Translations under genes and position numbers: made by a program
Notes under the pieces: model-generated
What the model was told of the DNA's origin: nothing
Seen by the model: only the letters and a program-made list of their open reading frames with translations
Databases searched by the model: none
Shown here: in pieces, positions 8,237-16,130 of the stretch
Numbering within the stretch: position 1 is the stretch's first letter
How the letters are laid out: each line of letters begins with the position of its first letter
Assembly: GCA_965229765.1 (NCBI GenBank)
Contig: CBDDJT010000002.1
Location: forward strand, 1,163,028-1,227,027
DNA from: ASV31 sp965229765
GTDB lineage: Bacteria > Pseudomonadota > Alphaproteobacteria > Rhodobacterales > Rhodobacteraceae
Length of the DNA stretch: 64,000 nucleotides
Direction of reading: 5' to 3'

Positions 8237-8267
8237 GGGCCCGGCGGCGTCATCCGCTGCCGGGCCC
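8237..8267 (+). promoter_or_regulatory. Stem-loop between TRAP binding protein and permease genes
   Basis: GGGCCCGGC (8237-8245) and GCCGGGCCC (8259-8267) form a perfect 9-bp GC stem with a 13-nt loop, 8 bp after the binding-protein stop. There is no T-run, so it is not a classic intrinsic terminator. Such hairpins often protect the upstream mRNA end or allow partial termination, giving more binding protein than permease. Confidence 0.6.
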
Positions 8268-8298
8268 ATCCTGGATCCATTTACCGCGGAGACACGCC

Positions 8299-8844
8299 AT
8301 GCAGTTGTTGCGACGGCTTGCGGCCAACGTCTATTCCCTGATCCTGCTGGTGGGATCGGCAGGCCTGATCGGGCTGATGCTGGTCGTTGGCGGCACGGTC
8401 ATCTACCGATGGTTCGGCGGCACCTTCCAGGGCAGCTATGAGGTCGCAGAGACCTTTACCATCGTGACCATCACCTCGGCGATCTTTCTGGCCACGGTGA
8501 ACCGGACCCATGTGGACGTGCGGCTGATCTACCAGGGATTTCCGCGGGCGATGCGGCGCTGGACGATGACCGGCGTCGGGCTGGTCAGCCTGCTGTTCTG
8601 GGCGCTTGTCAGCTATTCGGTCTACCGGCTTGCGCTTCGCCTGAGTGCGAAGGGCGAGATCACGGATGTTCTGCGGATCGACATCGTGCCGTTCCGCTGG
8701 ATGATCGTGGCCGGGTTCGTGGGCGTCACTGTGGTGCTGGCCTACCAGACATGGCGCTGGCTGCTGGGCGACGACCCGGACGCCGAAGGCGGGCATGACC
8801 CGTCCGACAGCTATGCGGGATCGGAGGATCGTCATGGCTCCTGA
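8299..8844 (+). CDS. TRAP transporter small permease (DctQ type)
   Basis: A 181-residue membrane protein with four predicted transmembrane helices (about residues 15-38, 48-68, 90-112, 130-152), the standard layout of the DctQ subunit. It carries the family-like segment YEVAETFTIVTITSAIFLA followed by NRTHVDVRLIYQGFP. It pairs with the large permease and the periplasmic binding protein to drive Na+-coupled uptake. The acidic C-terminal tail (GDDPDAEGGHDPSD) is cytoplasmic by prediction. Its last codons overlap the start of the large permease gene. The ATG at 8299 was chosen because it starts just before the first hydrophobic segment; upstream in-frame codons would add a non-conserved tail. 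Confidence 0.9.
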   Translation: MQLLRRLAANVYSLILLVGSAGLIGLMLVVGGTVIYRWFGGTFQGSYEVAETFTIVTITSAIFLATVNRTHVDVRLIYQGFPRAMRRWTMTGVGLVSLLFWALVSYSVYRLALRLSAKGEITDVLRIDIVPFRWMIVAGFVGVTVVLAYQTWRWLLGDDPDAEGGHDPSDSYAGSEDRHGS

Positions 8845-10129
8845 ACTTGTCGGGCTGATCGGGTTTGTCGTCCTCTTCGGGCTGATCGCCCTGCGGATGC
8901 CCATCGCCTTTGCCATGGGCATCGTCGGTTTCGGCGGCTTCTGGTACATGACCAGCTGGACGGCGGTGACGGGGCGCATGGCGTCCGTCACGTTCGAGCT
9001 GATGTCGAACTTTACCTTCGGGGTGCTGCCGCTTTTCCTTCTGATGGCGCAGGTGACGTTCAAGTCGGGGATCGGCAAGGACCTATACGACCTCGCGGCG
9101 CGCTGGCTGGGGCACCGTCCCGGCGGACTGGCGATGGCGACGGTGTTCGGTTCTGCCGGGTTCGCGGCGGTGTCGTCATCGTCGATCGCGACGGCGGCCA
9201 CCTTCGGCATGGTCGCGCTGCCCGAGATGCGGCGGCACAACTATCATCCGCAGCTGGCCACCGGCTGCATCGCGGCGGGCGGCACGATCGGATCGCTGAT
9301 CCCGCCGTCGGGCATTCTCATCATCTATGGCATCCTTACCGAAAGCTCGATCGGCAAGCTGTTTCTTGCCGGGCTGATCCCCGGCATCCTGGAGGCGCTT
9401 GTCTATGTCATGGTGATCGGGCTGCTGTGCTGGCGAAACCCCAAGCTGGGGCCACCCGCGCCAAAGGCGAGCATGGCCGTGCGGATGCGGGCCTTTCTGA
9501 AGGTCGGCGAGATCACCGCGCTTATCATACTGGTGCTGGGCGGGCTGATGATCGGCTGGTTCACGCCCACCGAGGCCGCCGCCATCGGGTCGGGCGGGGC
9601 GATCCTTATCACGGTGCTGCGCGGGCGGCTGAGCTGGAAGCAGTTCCGCGAAGCCGTGGTGTCGACGCTGATGACGTCGGGGTTCATCTTCACCATCCTC
9701 ATCATGGCCTTCATGCTGAACGGCTTTGTCGCGCTGACCAACATCCCCTACGCGATCACCGATTTCGTCGAGCACCTGAACATGTCCCCGCTGGGCGTGG
9801 TGCTGGTCATCATGGTGATCTATTTCTTCCTGGGCATGGTGCTGGACACCGCCGGCATGATGGCGCTGACCGTGCCGATATTCTTTCCGATCGTTCAGGC
9901 GCTGGGGATCGACCCGATCTGGTTCGGCATTCTTGTCGTGCGCGCGATGGAGGTATCCATGATCACGCCGCCGATCGGCATCACCGTCTACGTGATGTCG
10001 GGCATTGCCAAGGACGTGCCGCTTACCACGATCTTCCGGGGTGTCCTGCCGTTCGTGGTGGCGGACATCTTCCACATTGCGTTACTGATCGCGTTCCCTG
10101 CCATCGTTCTTTTCCTGCCCAACCTGTGA
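8834..10129 (+). CDS. TRAP transporter large permease (DctM type)
   Basis: A 431-residue integral membrane protein with about 12 hydrophobic helices and the DctM family hallmarks: MRMPIAFAMGI-like N-terminus (RMPIAFAMGIVGFGGF), the FGSAGFAAVSSSSIATAATFG stretch, GCIAAGGTIGSLIPPSGILIIYG, and DTAGMMALTVPIFFPI near the C-terminus. It forms the ion-coupled translocation channel of the TRAP system. ATG 8834 overlaps the end of the small permease gene and is preceded by GGAGGATCG; a start at 8795 would lie deep inside the upstream gene. The CoA-transferase that follows begins 8 bp after its stop, with a GAGGGAGG ribosome site. Confidence 0.94.
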   Translation: MAPELVGLIGFVVLFGLIALRMPIAFAMGIVGFGGFWYMTSWTAVTGRMASVTFELMSNFTFGVLPLFLLMAQVTFKSGIGKDLYDLAARWLGHRPGGLAMATVFGSAGFAAVSSSSIATAATFGMVALPEMRRHNYHPQLATGCIAAGGTIGSLIPPSGILIIYGILTESSIGKLFLAGLIPGILEALVYVMVIGLLCWRNPKLGPPAPKASMAVRMRAFLKVGEITALIILVLGGLMIGWFTPTEAAAIGSGGAILITVLRGRLSWKQFREAVVSTLMTSGFIFTILIMAFMLNGFVALTNIPYAITDFVEHLNMSPLGVVLVIMVIYFFLGMVLDTAGMMALTVPIFFPIVQALGIDPIWFGILVVRAMEVSMITPPIGITVYVMSGIAKDVPLTTIFRGVLPFVVADIFHIALLIAFPAIVLFLPNL

Positions 10130-10137
10130 GGGAGGTC

Positions 10138-11319
10138 ATGCAACAGCCGCTTTCGGGCCTGAGGGTCGTCGACTTCACGCATGTGGTGGCCGGTCCGCTG
10201 GCCACCCATATGCTGCGGCTTCTGGGGGCCGAGGTCATCAAAGTCGAGTCGCCCGGCGGCGATCCGCTTCGGCAGTATTCGCTGGTGCCCGAGGAACGCG
10301 GCATGGCGCCGGCCTTTGTCGGCATCAACGCGGGCAAGAAATCCGTGGTGCTGGACCTGAAGTCGGAAGACGGGGCCGAAGCGGCGCGGCGGCTGATCGG
10401 CTCTGCCGATATCCTTGTCGAGAACTTCCGCCCCGGCGTGCTGGAGCGGCTTGGCTTCGGCTTCGAGGCGGCGCGGGCGCTGCGCCCGGGGCTGGTCTAT
10501 TGCTCGGTCTCGGGATTTGGGCAGACCGGTCCCCTTCGCGATCACCCGGCCATTGACCAGATCGTGCAAAGCATGTCCGGCCTGATGAACCTTTCAGGCT
10601 GCGAAGAGGACGGCCCGGTGCGCATCGGGATCCCCATCGTGGACACCTTCTGCGGCGTGATGGCCGCACTGGCCATCGTCTCGGCGGTGCTGCAACGAGA
10701 GCGTTTCGGCGGAGAGGGACAATACGTCGACGTGGCGATGCTGGACACAAGCATGGTCATGATGCTGGCCGTGGTGAACCCTTTCCTGCTGAACGGGACG
10801 CCCTTTGCAAGAACCGGCAACCGGGGGTTTTCGCGCGCGCCGACAGCCGACACCTTTCCCACGGCCGAGGGACAGATCACCATTGGCGCGGTGCAGGAAA
10901 ACCAGGTGCGAAGGCTGTTCGAAGCGCTGGGTCGGGCCGATCTGGCAGACGACCCCCGTTTCTCGGACCGGGACGCGCGCATGTACCACGACGACGCCTT
11001 GCAGGCTGAACTTCGCGCGGCGCTGGCCGCAAGGCCCGCCGCCGAGTGGGGGCCGATCCTTGCCGAGGCCGGCGTGCCGGCGGGCGAGGTGCTGGATTTC
11101 ACCGAGGTGCTGTCGCGCAGCTGGCTGGAGGAACGGGACCTGACCCTGACGATCCCCTATGACGGCGCCGAGGCGCAGATTCTGAACGCCGGGTTCCGCT
11201 ATGCGACGTCCGGTCCGGGCATCGATGCGCCGGCGCCCGACCTGGGCGCGCATGGTCCAGAGGTTCTGGAAACACTTGGGCTGACGGCCCCGCAAGCCCG
11301 GACAGCACGCAGCGACTGA
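10138..11319 (+). CDS. Class III (CaiB/BaiF) CoA-transferase
   Basis: A 393-residue CaiB/BaiF CoA-transferase and the most canonical of the set. It shows LSGLRVVDFTHVVAGPLATH, GAEVIKVESPGGDPLRQY, NAGKKSVVLDLKSEDG, ENFRPGVLERLGFG, YCSVSGFGQTGPLRDHPA and GGEGQYVDVAMLDTS. The catalytic Asp169 is present (GIPIVDTFCGVMAA), at exactly the classical position. It closes the operon: a convergent aminotransferase gene lies beyond. Being placed after the transporter suggests a second, separate CoA-transfer step or an alternative substrate, compared with the three encoded upstream. Substrate unknown. Confidence 0.94.
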   Translation: MQQPLSGLRVVDFTHVVAGPLATHMLRLLGAEVIKVESPGGDPLRQYSLVPEERGMAPAFVGINAGKKSVVLDLKSEDGAEAARRLIGSADILVENFRPGVLERLGFGFEAARALRPGLVYCSVSGFGQTGPLRDHPAIDQIVQSMSGLMNLSGCEEDGPVRIGIPIVDTFCGVMAALAIVSAVLQRERFGGEGQYVDVAMLDTSMVMMLAVVNPFLLNGTPFARTGNRGFSRAPTADTFPTAEGQITIGAVQENQVRRLFEALGRADLADDPRFSDRDARMYHDDALQAELRAALAARPAAEWGPILAEAGVPAGEVLDFTEVLSRSWLEERDLTLTIPYDGAEAQILNAGFRYATSGPGIDAPAPDLGAHGPEVLETLGLTAPQARTARSD

Positions 11320-11435
11320 GGGGATGCAACGCCGCCATGCGGCAACCCCGCCAAGACGCGGCCAGTGGCCCGGCCCGCGCCCGGATCGGGCCTTGCGCGC
11401 TGCTGAGCCCCCGGCACGGGCGGCGACGTACCCGC

Positions 11436-12362
11436 TTAGGCGTGGCGCTGGACCTCGTCCCTTACCAGGGCCTTGTACAGTTCCCGGATGCGCATCATGA
11501 CGGGCCGGCTGCCATCGCCGATGGTCTTGCCGTCGATCTCGGCCACGGGGGTCTGCGCGCCGAAGGTGCCGGTCAGGAACGCCTCGTCCGCGCCGTAAGC
11601 CTCGTAGAGCGAGAAATTCCTTTCGAAGACCGGGATGGCGTTGGCCCGGCACAGATCGATGACCTTTTGCCGGGTGACGCCGTTCATGCAGTAGTCACCC
11701 GTCGAGGTCCAAACCTCGCCCTTGCGGACGATGAAGAAGTTGCAGGCGTTGGTGGTGTTCACGAAGCCATGCGGGTCGAGCATGAGCCCCTCGTCCGCCC
11801 CGGCCTGTTCGGCCTGAAGGCAGGCGATGACGCAGTTGAGTTTCGAGTGGCTGTTGAACTTGGGGTCCTGGCTGGTGGGCAATCCGCGCACCTGCGGGAC
11901 CGAGGCAAGGCGGATGCCGTTGCCCTGGACCGTCTCGGACGGTCTGGAGTGTTCGATGATGGCCACCACGGTGGGGCCGAAGCGGCTGAGTTTGGGGTGC
12001 TGGAACGGTTTGGCCTTGCGCCCCCGGGTAATCATCAGCCGGCAGTGCGCGTCCGTCGTCATCCCGTTGGCGGCCGCGGTCCGGTTCAGAAGCGTCTTTA
12101 TGTCGTCCCGCGTCAGGCCGGGATCGAGCGAGACGGCCTTCAGCGAATTGAAGAGCCGGTCCATGTGTTCATCGAAGAAGGCCCACACCCCGTCATAAAG
12201 GCGCATCCCTTCCCACATCCCGTCGCCCAGCATGAAGCCGCTGTCATAGACCGAGACCTTTGCCTCGTCCCTGTGCACAAGCTGTCCGTTCACCCAGATC
12301 AGGATGTCGTCGTTGCGGGCATCGTCCTGCGCGTCGTGCGTGGACCGGGCTTCGATGTTCAT
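11436..12362 (-). CDS. Class IV PLP-dependent aminotransferase (BCAT / D-amino-acid transaminase fold)
   Basis: A 308-residue fold-type IV aminotransferase. The N-terminal half has WVNGQLVHRDEAKVSVYDSG and LGDGMWEGMRLYDG, typical of the family. The PLP lysine is the one in FNSHSKLNCVIACLQAEQ. The end of the active site is marked by GVTRQKVIDLCRANAIPV and ADEAFLTGTFGAQTPV. Members act on branched-chain L-amino acids, D-amino acids or (R)-amines; the sequence alone does not settle which. Its ATG overlaps the stop of the FCD-type GntR gene by 4 bases, so it is the last gene of the minus-strand operon with an amino-acid ABC transporter. That context suggests it removes the amino group of the imported compound. 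Confidence 0.9.
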   Translation of the reverse strand: MNIEARSTHDAQDDARNDDILIWVNGQLVHRDEAKVSVYDSGFMLGDGMWEGMRLYDGVWAFFDEHMDRLFNSLKAVSLDPGLTRDDIKTLLNRTAAANGMTTDAHCRLMITRGRKAKPFQHPKLSRFGPTVVAIIEHSRPSETVQGNGIRLASVPQVRGLPTSQDPKFNSHSKLNCVIACLQAEQAGADEGLMLDPHGFVNTTNACNFFIVRKGEVWTSTGDYCMNGVTRQKVIDLCRANAIPVFERNFSLYEAYGADEAFLTGTFGAQTPVAEIDGKTIGDGSRPVMMRIRELYKALVRDEVQRHA

Positions 12363-13021
12363 CGGACAAACTCCACGCTGGCGCAGACCGCATCCATGCC
12401 CTTTTGCATGTGGTCCCTGATGTGGTCCATGACACGACCGAGGTTATCGCCCGCGGCAAGGCGAAGGTAATCGTGGTTGGCGTCCATGAACACGCCGCCT
12501 ATGCCGTGCTGCCGGTTGTGAATGGACATGTAGATCCGGACCAGAGGCGTCAGCTTCTTCCAGTGCGATTGCAGCAGACCGTGGTCGCTGAGATCGTAGA
12601 TCCAGTCGTGAAACAGGATCTCTCCGTTGACCGCCGCACTGATGTCCTCGGCGCTGCGTGAATGATCGAGGCTATGGTAGCGCGCCCGCAGGTCATCCAG
12701 CGCCGCATCGGTCCGCTTTTCCCAGGCCTCCTCGAAGGCAAAGCGTTCAAGGGTCGTGCGCAGGGAATAGAGTTCCTTCAGTTCGCGATGCGAAATCGAG
12801 CGCACGCGAAGGCCCTTGTAGGGCTCTTTCACCAGCAGGCCTTCTTCGGTCAGTTGCAGGATCGCCTCGCGAAGCGGGCCCCGGCTTATGTTGAGCCGCC
12901 TGGCGAGATCGGTTTCGGTCAGTCGTTCCCCCGGCGCCAGATCGCCTGCCGTAATCCGGTCGCGCAGCATGTCGCGGACTTGTCCGCTCAGCGGCAGGGG
13001 GCGAATTGCTGACAGGGTCAT
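12359..13021 (-). CDS. GntR-family regulator, FCD type
   Basis: A 220-residue regulator. The N-terminal winged helix (about 10-75) carries GDLAPGERLTETDLARRLN and ISRGPLREAILQLTEEGLL, diagnostic for the GntR/FadR branch. The C-terminal all-helical FCD domain has the expected acidic and histidine metal-ligand positions (FHDWIYDLSDH, DANHDYL, DHIRDHM). The start at 13021 was chosen because GGAGG lies just upstream; a longer in-frame start (13066) lacks conservation. The gene is inside the ABC-transporter operon, directly before the aminotransferase, and probably controls it. A palindrome at 16097-16110 upstream of the operon has the expected form of its operator. Confidence 0.92.
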   Translation of the reverse strand: MTLSAIRPLPLSGQVRDMLRDRITAGDLAPGERLTETDLARRLNISRGPLREAILQLTEEGLLVKEPYKGLRVRSISHRELKELYSLRTTLERFAFEEAWEKRTDAALDDLRARYHSLDHSRSAEDISAAVNGEILFHDWIYDLSDHGLLQSHWKKLTPLVRIYMSIHNRQHGIGGVFMDANHDYLRLAAGDNLGRVMDHIRDHMQKGMDAVCASVEFVR

Positions 13022-13040
13022 GTGGCCTCCGGGGGTGAAG

Positions 13041-13062
13041 CGGGGCGGACCGATCCGCCCCG
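13041..13062 (-). promoter_or_regulatory. Intercistronic stem-loop after the binding-protein gene
   Basis: CGGGGCGGA (13041-13049) and TCCGCCCCG (13054-13062) form a perfect 9-bp stem with a 4-nt loop, between the ABC binding-protein stop and the regulator start. It lacks a T-run. As at 8237, its likely role is to stabilise the binding-protein mRNA end or reduce downstream transcription. Confidence 0.5.
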
Positions 13063-13069
13063 GCAATGG

Positions 13070-13909
13070 TTATCGCATGAAGATCAGTTCTCGCTGGATC
13101 GGCGGGCTGTCCGCCGGATCAACACCGAACTCTGTCAGGAATTCGTCGTACCAGCCCTGGATGCGCCCTGTCTCGTACCAGTAGTGGCTGACCGTATCCA
13201 GCCAGTCGCGGAAGGTCTTGTCGTCTTCACGACGCACGCCGATGTTGACCGGGGCCGTAAACGCCGGGGTCGGCACCGAGATCACGCCCGAGCCCAGCTT
13301 CTGACGGGCCGACAGAAGCGGCGGCAACATCAGCGAAACGGCATCCACGCGGCCCGACTGGAACGCGGCGATTGCCGCTGCGTTGTCGGGGAAGCGCTGA
13401 ATGTCGGCTTCTGGCGCCATGCGTGTCAGGAACTGGTCCATCGAAGTGGCCTGCGGCACCGAAAAGCTGGTTTCGGCGTTGTTGAGGCCCGCCCATGACG
13501 AGGCATCGACGTCCTCGGCGGCCAGCACGGCCTGCGAGATGTAGCCGACCGGGTTCGTGGTGAAGTCGATCACCCGGGCGCGGGACGCCGTGGGCGACAG
13601 GAAGTACATCAGGTCGATCTTGTCGGACTGAAGCGCCGCGATCGAGGTGCCCCAAGTCACCTCTACCGTTTCAAGCTCGACTTCGAGCGCTTCTGCCATC
13701 TGCTTGCCCAGCGTGATGCCAAGGCCGCCGGTCCATTCGCCGCTGGCGATGTCCTTTGTGAACCAGGGCGGTGCCTGGGTGACGCCGATCCGAAGCGTGC
13801 CACGCTCCTGAATGGCGTCCCATGTGGACTGCGCCGTCGCAGCCACGGTGGACAGGGCGAGAACGGCCGTGGCCGCCAAGCCGCTGGTGAGTGTCTTGAG
13901 CAGGTTCAT
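13070..13909 (-). CDS. Amino-acid ABC transporter substrate-binding protein (family 3)
   Basis: A 279-residue periplasmic binding protein. Signal peptide: LLKTLTSGLAATAVLALSTV with cleavage near ATAQ. The mature part begins with the family 3 signature WDAIQERGTLRIGVTQAPPW and continues with GLGITLGKQMAEAL, the hinge segment IDLMYFLSPTASRARVIDFT, and a C-terminal lobe with AAIAAFQSGRVDAVSLM. Members bind polar amino acids or opine-like compounds. Three ATG codons stand in a row (13915, 13912, 13909); I chose 13909 because the GGGAG ribosome site then has 7-nt spacing. The permeases and ATPase lie just upstream in the same operon. Ligand unknown. Confidence 0.92.
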   Translation of the reverse strand: MNLLKTLTSGLAATAVLALSTVAATAQSTWDAIQERGTLRIGVTQAPPWFTKDIASGEWTGGLGITLGKQMAEALEVELETVEVTWGTSIAALQSDKIDLMYFLSPTASRARVIDFTTNPVGYISQAVLAAEDVDASSWAGLNNAETSFSVPQATSMDQFLTRMAPEADIQRFPDNAAAIAAFQSGRVDAVSLMLPPLLSARQKLGSGVISVPTPAFTAPVNIGVRREDDKTFRDWLDTVSHYWYETGRIQGWYDEFLTEFGVDPADSPPIQRELIFMR

Positions 13910-13932
13910 CATCATACTCCCTGTTGGTTGGC

Positions 13933-14706
13933 TCAATCCGGTAACTTGAAAAGCGAGTGTCCGTCGAGGAACTCGCGTACACGCTGTGTCTCGGGTGTCT
14001 TCAGAACGGTTTGCGGCGTTCCCTGTTCGAGGATCTGGCCGTCGTGCAAAAAACAGACCTTGTTGGCGACGTGATAGGCAAAGCCGATCTCGTGGGTCAC
14101 GCAGACCATCGTCATGCCGTCCTCTGCCAGCTGCCGCATGGTTTTCAGGACTTCGCCCACCAGTTCGGGGTCGAGCGCCGAGGTGACCTCGTCGAACAGC
14201 ATCACATCCGGGTCCATCGCGAGGGCGCGGGCGATGGCCACCCGCTGTTTCTGGCCGCCCGATAGGCGCGACGGATATTCGGGTGCCTTCTCGGCAAGAC
14301 CGACGCGCGTCAGTTGCGCCATCGCCTTGTCCCGCGCCTCGGCCTTGGAGCGGCCCAGCACGATGACCTGGCCTTCCATGACGTTTTCAAGAACCGTCAT
14401 GTGTGGAAACAGGTTGAAGTGCTGAAACACCATCCCGATGCGGGTGCGCAGCCGGCAGAGATCGGCCTCGCGGTAGCGCATCCGGCCGCCCTGTTCGGTG
14501 CCGATCAGGTCGCCGTTGATGCGCACCTGTCCCGCCGTCGGCTCTTCCATGAAGTTGATGCAGCGCAAGAGCGTGCTCTTGCCCGAACCGCTGGAGCCCA
14601 GAAGCACGACAGCCTCGCCATGGGCCACGTCAAGGTCGATGCCCTTCAGGACCTCGAGGTCCTTGAAGCTCTTGTGGAGACCGCGGATTTGTACGGCGTC
14701 TGTCAT
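13933..14706 (-). CDS. Polar amino-acid ABC transporter ATP-binding protein (HisP/GlnQ type)
   Basis: A 257-residue ABC ATPase. Walker A is GSSGSGKST (about residue 37), the Q-loop segment is IGMVFQHFNLFPHMTVLENV, the signature is LSGGQKQRVAIARAL, Walker B is PDVMLFDEVTSALDPE, and the switch His is in VCVTHEIGFAYHVANKV. All are those of the polar amino-acid uptake (PAAT) family. It couples ATP hydrolysis to import through the two permeases encoded directly upstream. Its ATG overlaps the stop of the second permease by 4 bases. Confidence 0.95.
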   Translation of the reverse strand: MTDAVQIRGLHKSFKDLEVLKGIDLDVAHGEAVVLLGSSGSGKSTLLRCINFMEEPTAGQVRINGDLIGTEQGGRMRYREADLCRLRTRIGMVFQHFNLFPHMTVLENVMEGQVIVLGRSKAEARDKAMAQLTRVGLAEKAPEYPSRLSGGQKQRVAIARALAMDPDVMLFDEVTSALDPELVGEVLKTMRQLAEDGMTMVCVTHEIGFAYHVANKVCFLHDGQILEQGTPQTVLKTPETQRVREFLDGHSLFKLPD

Positions 14707-15371
14707 GCGTCACTCTTCCCAAAGCGCCGTTCGAGAACGTAGGTCAGTTGCACCAGCGGAAGCAGTACGACAAAGAACATCAGCGCGACGACCGTGTACG
14801 CCTCGATCGGGTTGAACTCGTAAGACGCGATGAGCTTGGCCTGCTGCAACGTCTCGGGATAGGCGACCACCGAGGCCAGCGTCGACATCTTGAACACCTC
14901 GATCCCGCGCGACGTCAGCGGCGGCAACATGCGCTTCAGCGCCTGCGGCAGGATCGCCCGACGCATCGTCTGGGGGTAGGTCATTCCGATGGCCTTGCCC
15001 GCTTCCCACTGTTCGCGTTCGATGGACTGGATGCCGCCGCGATAGACCTCTGCCGAGAAGGCGATGGTGTTGAGCGTGATCCCGAGGATGGCGGCAAGGA
15101 AGGGAGAAACCTCTATCCCGGTCAGCACGGGAAGGGCGAAGAAGAACCAGATGATCTGGACCAGAACCGGCGTGTTGCGGAAGACTTCGACATAGAGCAT
15201 GGCCGGATAGCTGACCCAGCGCGACTTCGAGTAGCGCAGCATCCCCATGACCAGCCCGCCGCCAAGGCCGAGAACGGTGCAGATCGCGAAAAGCTTGACC
15301 GTGCCCCAAAGCCCGATGGCAAGCACTTCCCAATAGATGAAGACCGACGCGAAGTTCCAAGTGTAATCCAT
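14703..15371 (-). CDS. Polar amino-acid ABC transporter permease 2
   Basis: A 222-residue inner-membrane protein of the HisM/GlnP type with about five helices. The EAA loop that contacts the ATPase reads EQWEAGKAIGMTYPQTMRRA followed by ILPQALKRMLPPL. N-terminal IGLWGTVKLFAICTVLGLGG and the VEVFRNTPVLVQIIWFFFAL stretch are family marks. It forms a heterodimeric channel with the permease encoded at 15374. Start and stop overlap or nearly touch the neighbouring genes, so it is co-translated. Confidence 0.94.
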   Translation of the reverse strand: MDYTWNFASVFIYWEVLAIGLWGTVKLFAICTVLGLGGGLVMGMLRYSKSRWVSYPAMLYVEVFRNTPVLVQIIWFFFALPVLTGIEVSPFLAAILGITLNTIAFSAEVYRGGIQSIEREQWEAGKAIGMTYPQTMRRAILPQALKRMLPPLTSRGIEVFKMSTLASVVAYPETLQQAKLIASYEFNPIEAYTVVALMFFVVLLPLVQLTYVLERRFGKSDA

Positions 15372-15373
15372 GG

Positions 15374-16051
15374 CTAGCGCAACGTCCCTTCACCAGACTT
15401 GGCCAGCCGGTATTCCAGCAGGATGGTAAGCTGCGAGAAGACCAGGATCAGGAAGAAGTACATCACCGCCACCACTGTATAGACCTCCAGCGGGCGGAAG
15501 GTCTTGGATGCCAGTTCGTTGGCCTGAAACATCAGGTCGGCGTAGGAGACCGTCGAGATCAGGGTGGTGGTCTTCAGGAGTTCGATCGAGCGTTCCGCGA
15601 ACGCCGGGATCATCCGCTTGACCGCTTGTGGCAGGATGATGCGCCGCAGGCTTGACCCGCGCGTCATTCCGATGGCCTTGGCCGCCTCCCACTGGCCCTT
15701 GTCGATGGAGTTGATCCCGCCCCGGAACACCTCGGCGAAGAAGGCGGACGACTGGATCGAGAAGGTCAGGACAGAGGCCACGAACGGCGTCATCTGCACG
15801 CTGATCAGGATCGGCAGGGCGAAGAAGAACCAGAAGAGCTGCACCAGCGGCGGCGTGGTGCGGAAGAACTCGATGATGAACGAGCAAAGCTGGCCAAGGA
15901 CGGGAATGCGCGACATGCGGCCCAGCGCAAGGCACAGGCCCAGCGGGATGCCGAAGGCCAGCGCCAGCACGAACACCTGAACCGTGTTCCACAGACCCAG
16001 CATCAGCAGGTCCATGTCTGCCAGGGTTGCTGCGAAATCCCACTCGTGCAC
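15374..16051 (-). CDS. Polar amino-acid ABC transporter permease 1
   Basis: A 225-residue HisM/GlnP-type permease, paralogous to its neighbour. Marks: LGLWNTVQVFVLALAFGIPL, IEFFRTTPPLVQLFWFFFAL, and the EAA loop GQWEAAKAIGMTRGSSLRRI with ILPQAVKRMIPAF. I chose GTG 16051: GGAGGG lies 5-6 nt before it, and the resulting start VHEWDFAATL aligns with the start MDYTWNFASV of the paralogue. An ATG at 16081 would add ten residues with no ribosome site. It is the first gene of the minus-strand transporter operon and is divergent from the sulfatase gene. Confidence 0.92.
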   Translation of the reverse strand: MHEWDFAATLADMDLLMLGLWNTVQVFVLALAFGIPLGLCLALGRMSRIPVLGQLCSFIIEFFRTTPPLVQLFWFFFALPILISVQMTPFVASVLTFSIQSSAFFAEVFRGGINSIDKGQWEAAKAIGMTRGSSLRRIILPQAVKRMIPAFAERSIELLKTTTLISTVSYADLMFQANELASKTFRPLEVYTVVAVMYFFLILVFSQLTILLEYRLAKSGEGTLR

Positions 16052-16096
16052 GCGGCCCTCCGACTCTGCTTTCAGAAGCATTGACGGCAATTTGTA

Positions 16097-16110
16097 GATT
16101 GTCAACAATC
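16097..16110. promoter_or_regulatory. Candidate FCD/GntR operator in the divergent promoter
   Basis: GATTGT-CA-ACAATC is a perfect 6-bp inverted repeat with a 2-bp spacer, midway between the ABC-transporter operon and the sulfatase gene. Its ATTGTNNACAAT core resembles operators of FCD-type GntR regulators, and such a regulator is encoded inside this operon. Control of both directions by that protein is inferred. Confidence 0.6.
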
Positions 16111-16130
16111 ACCAACATGGAGGCCCCGAG

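Noticed and set aside
16079..16108. Longer N-termini for the first ABC permease (TTG 16108, ATG 16081)
   Set aside because: Neither has a ribosome site, and the first would cover the palindrome at 16097-16110. GTG 16051 has GGAGGG and aligns with the paralogue start.
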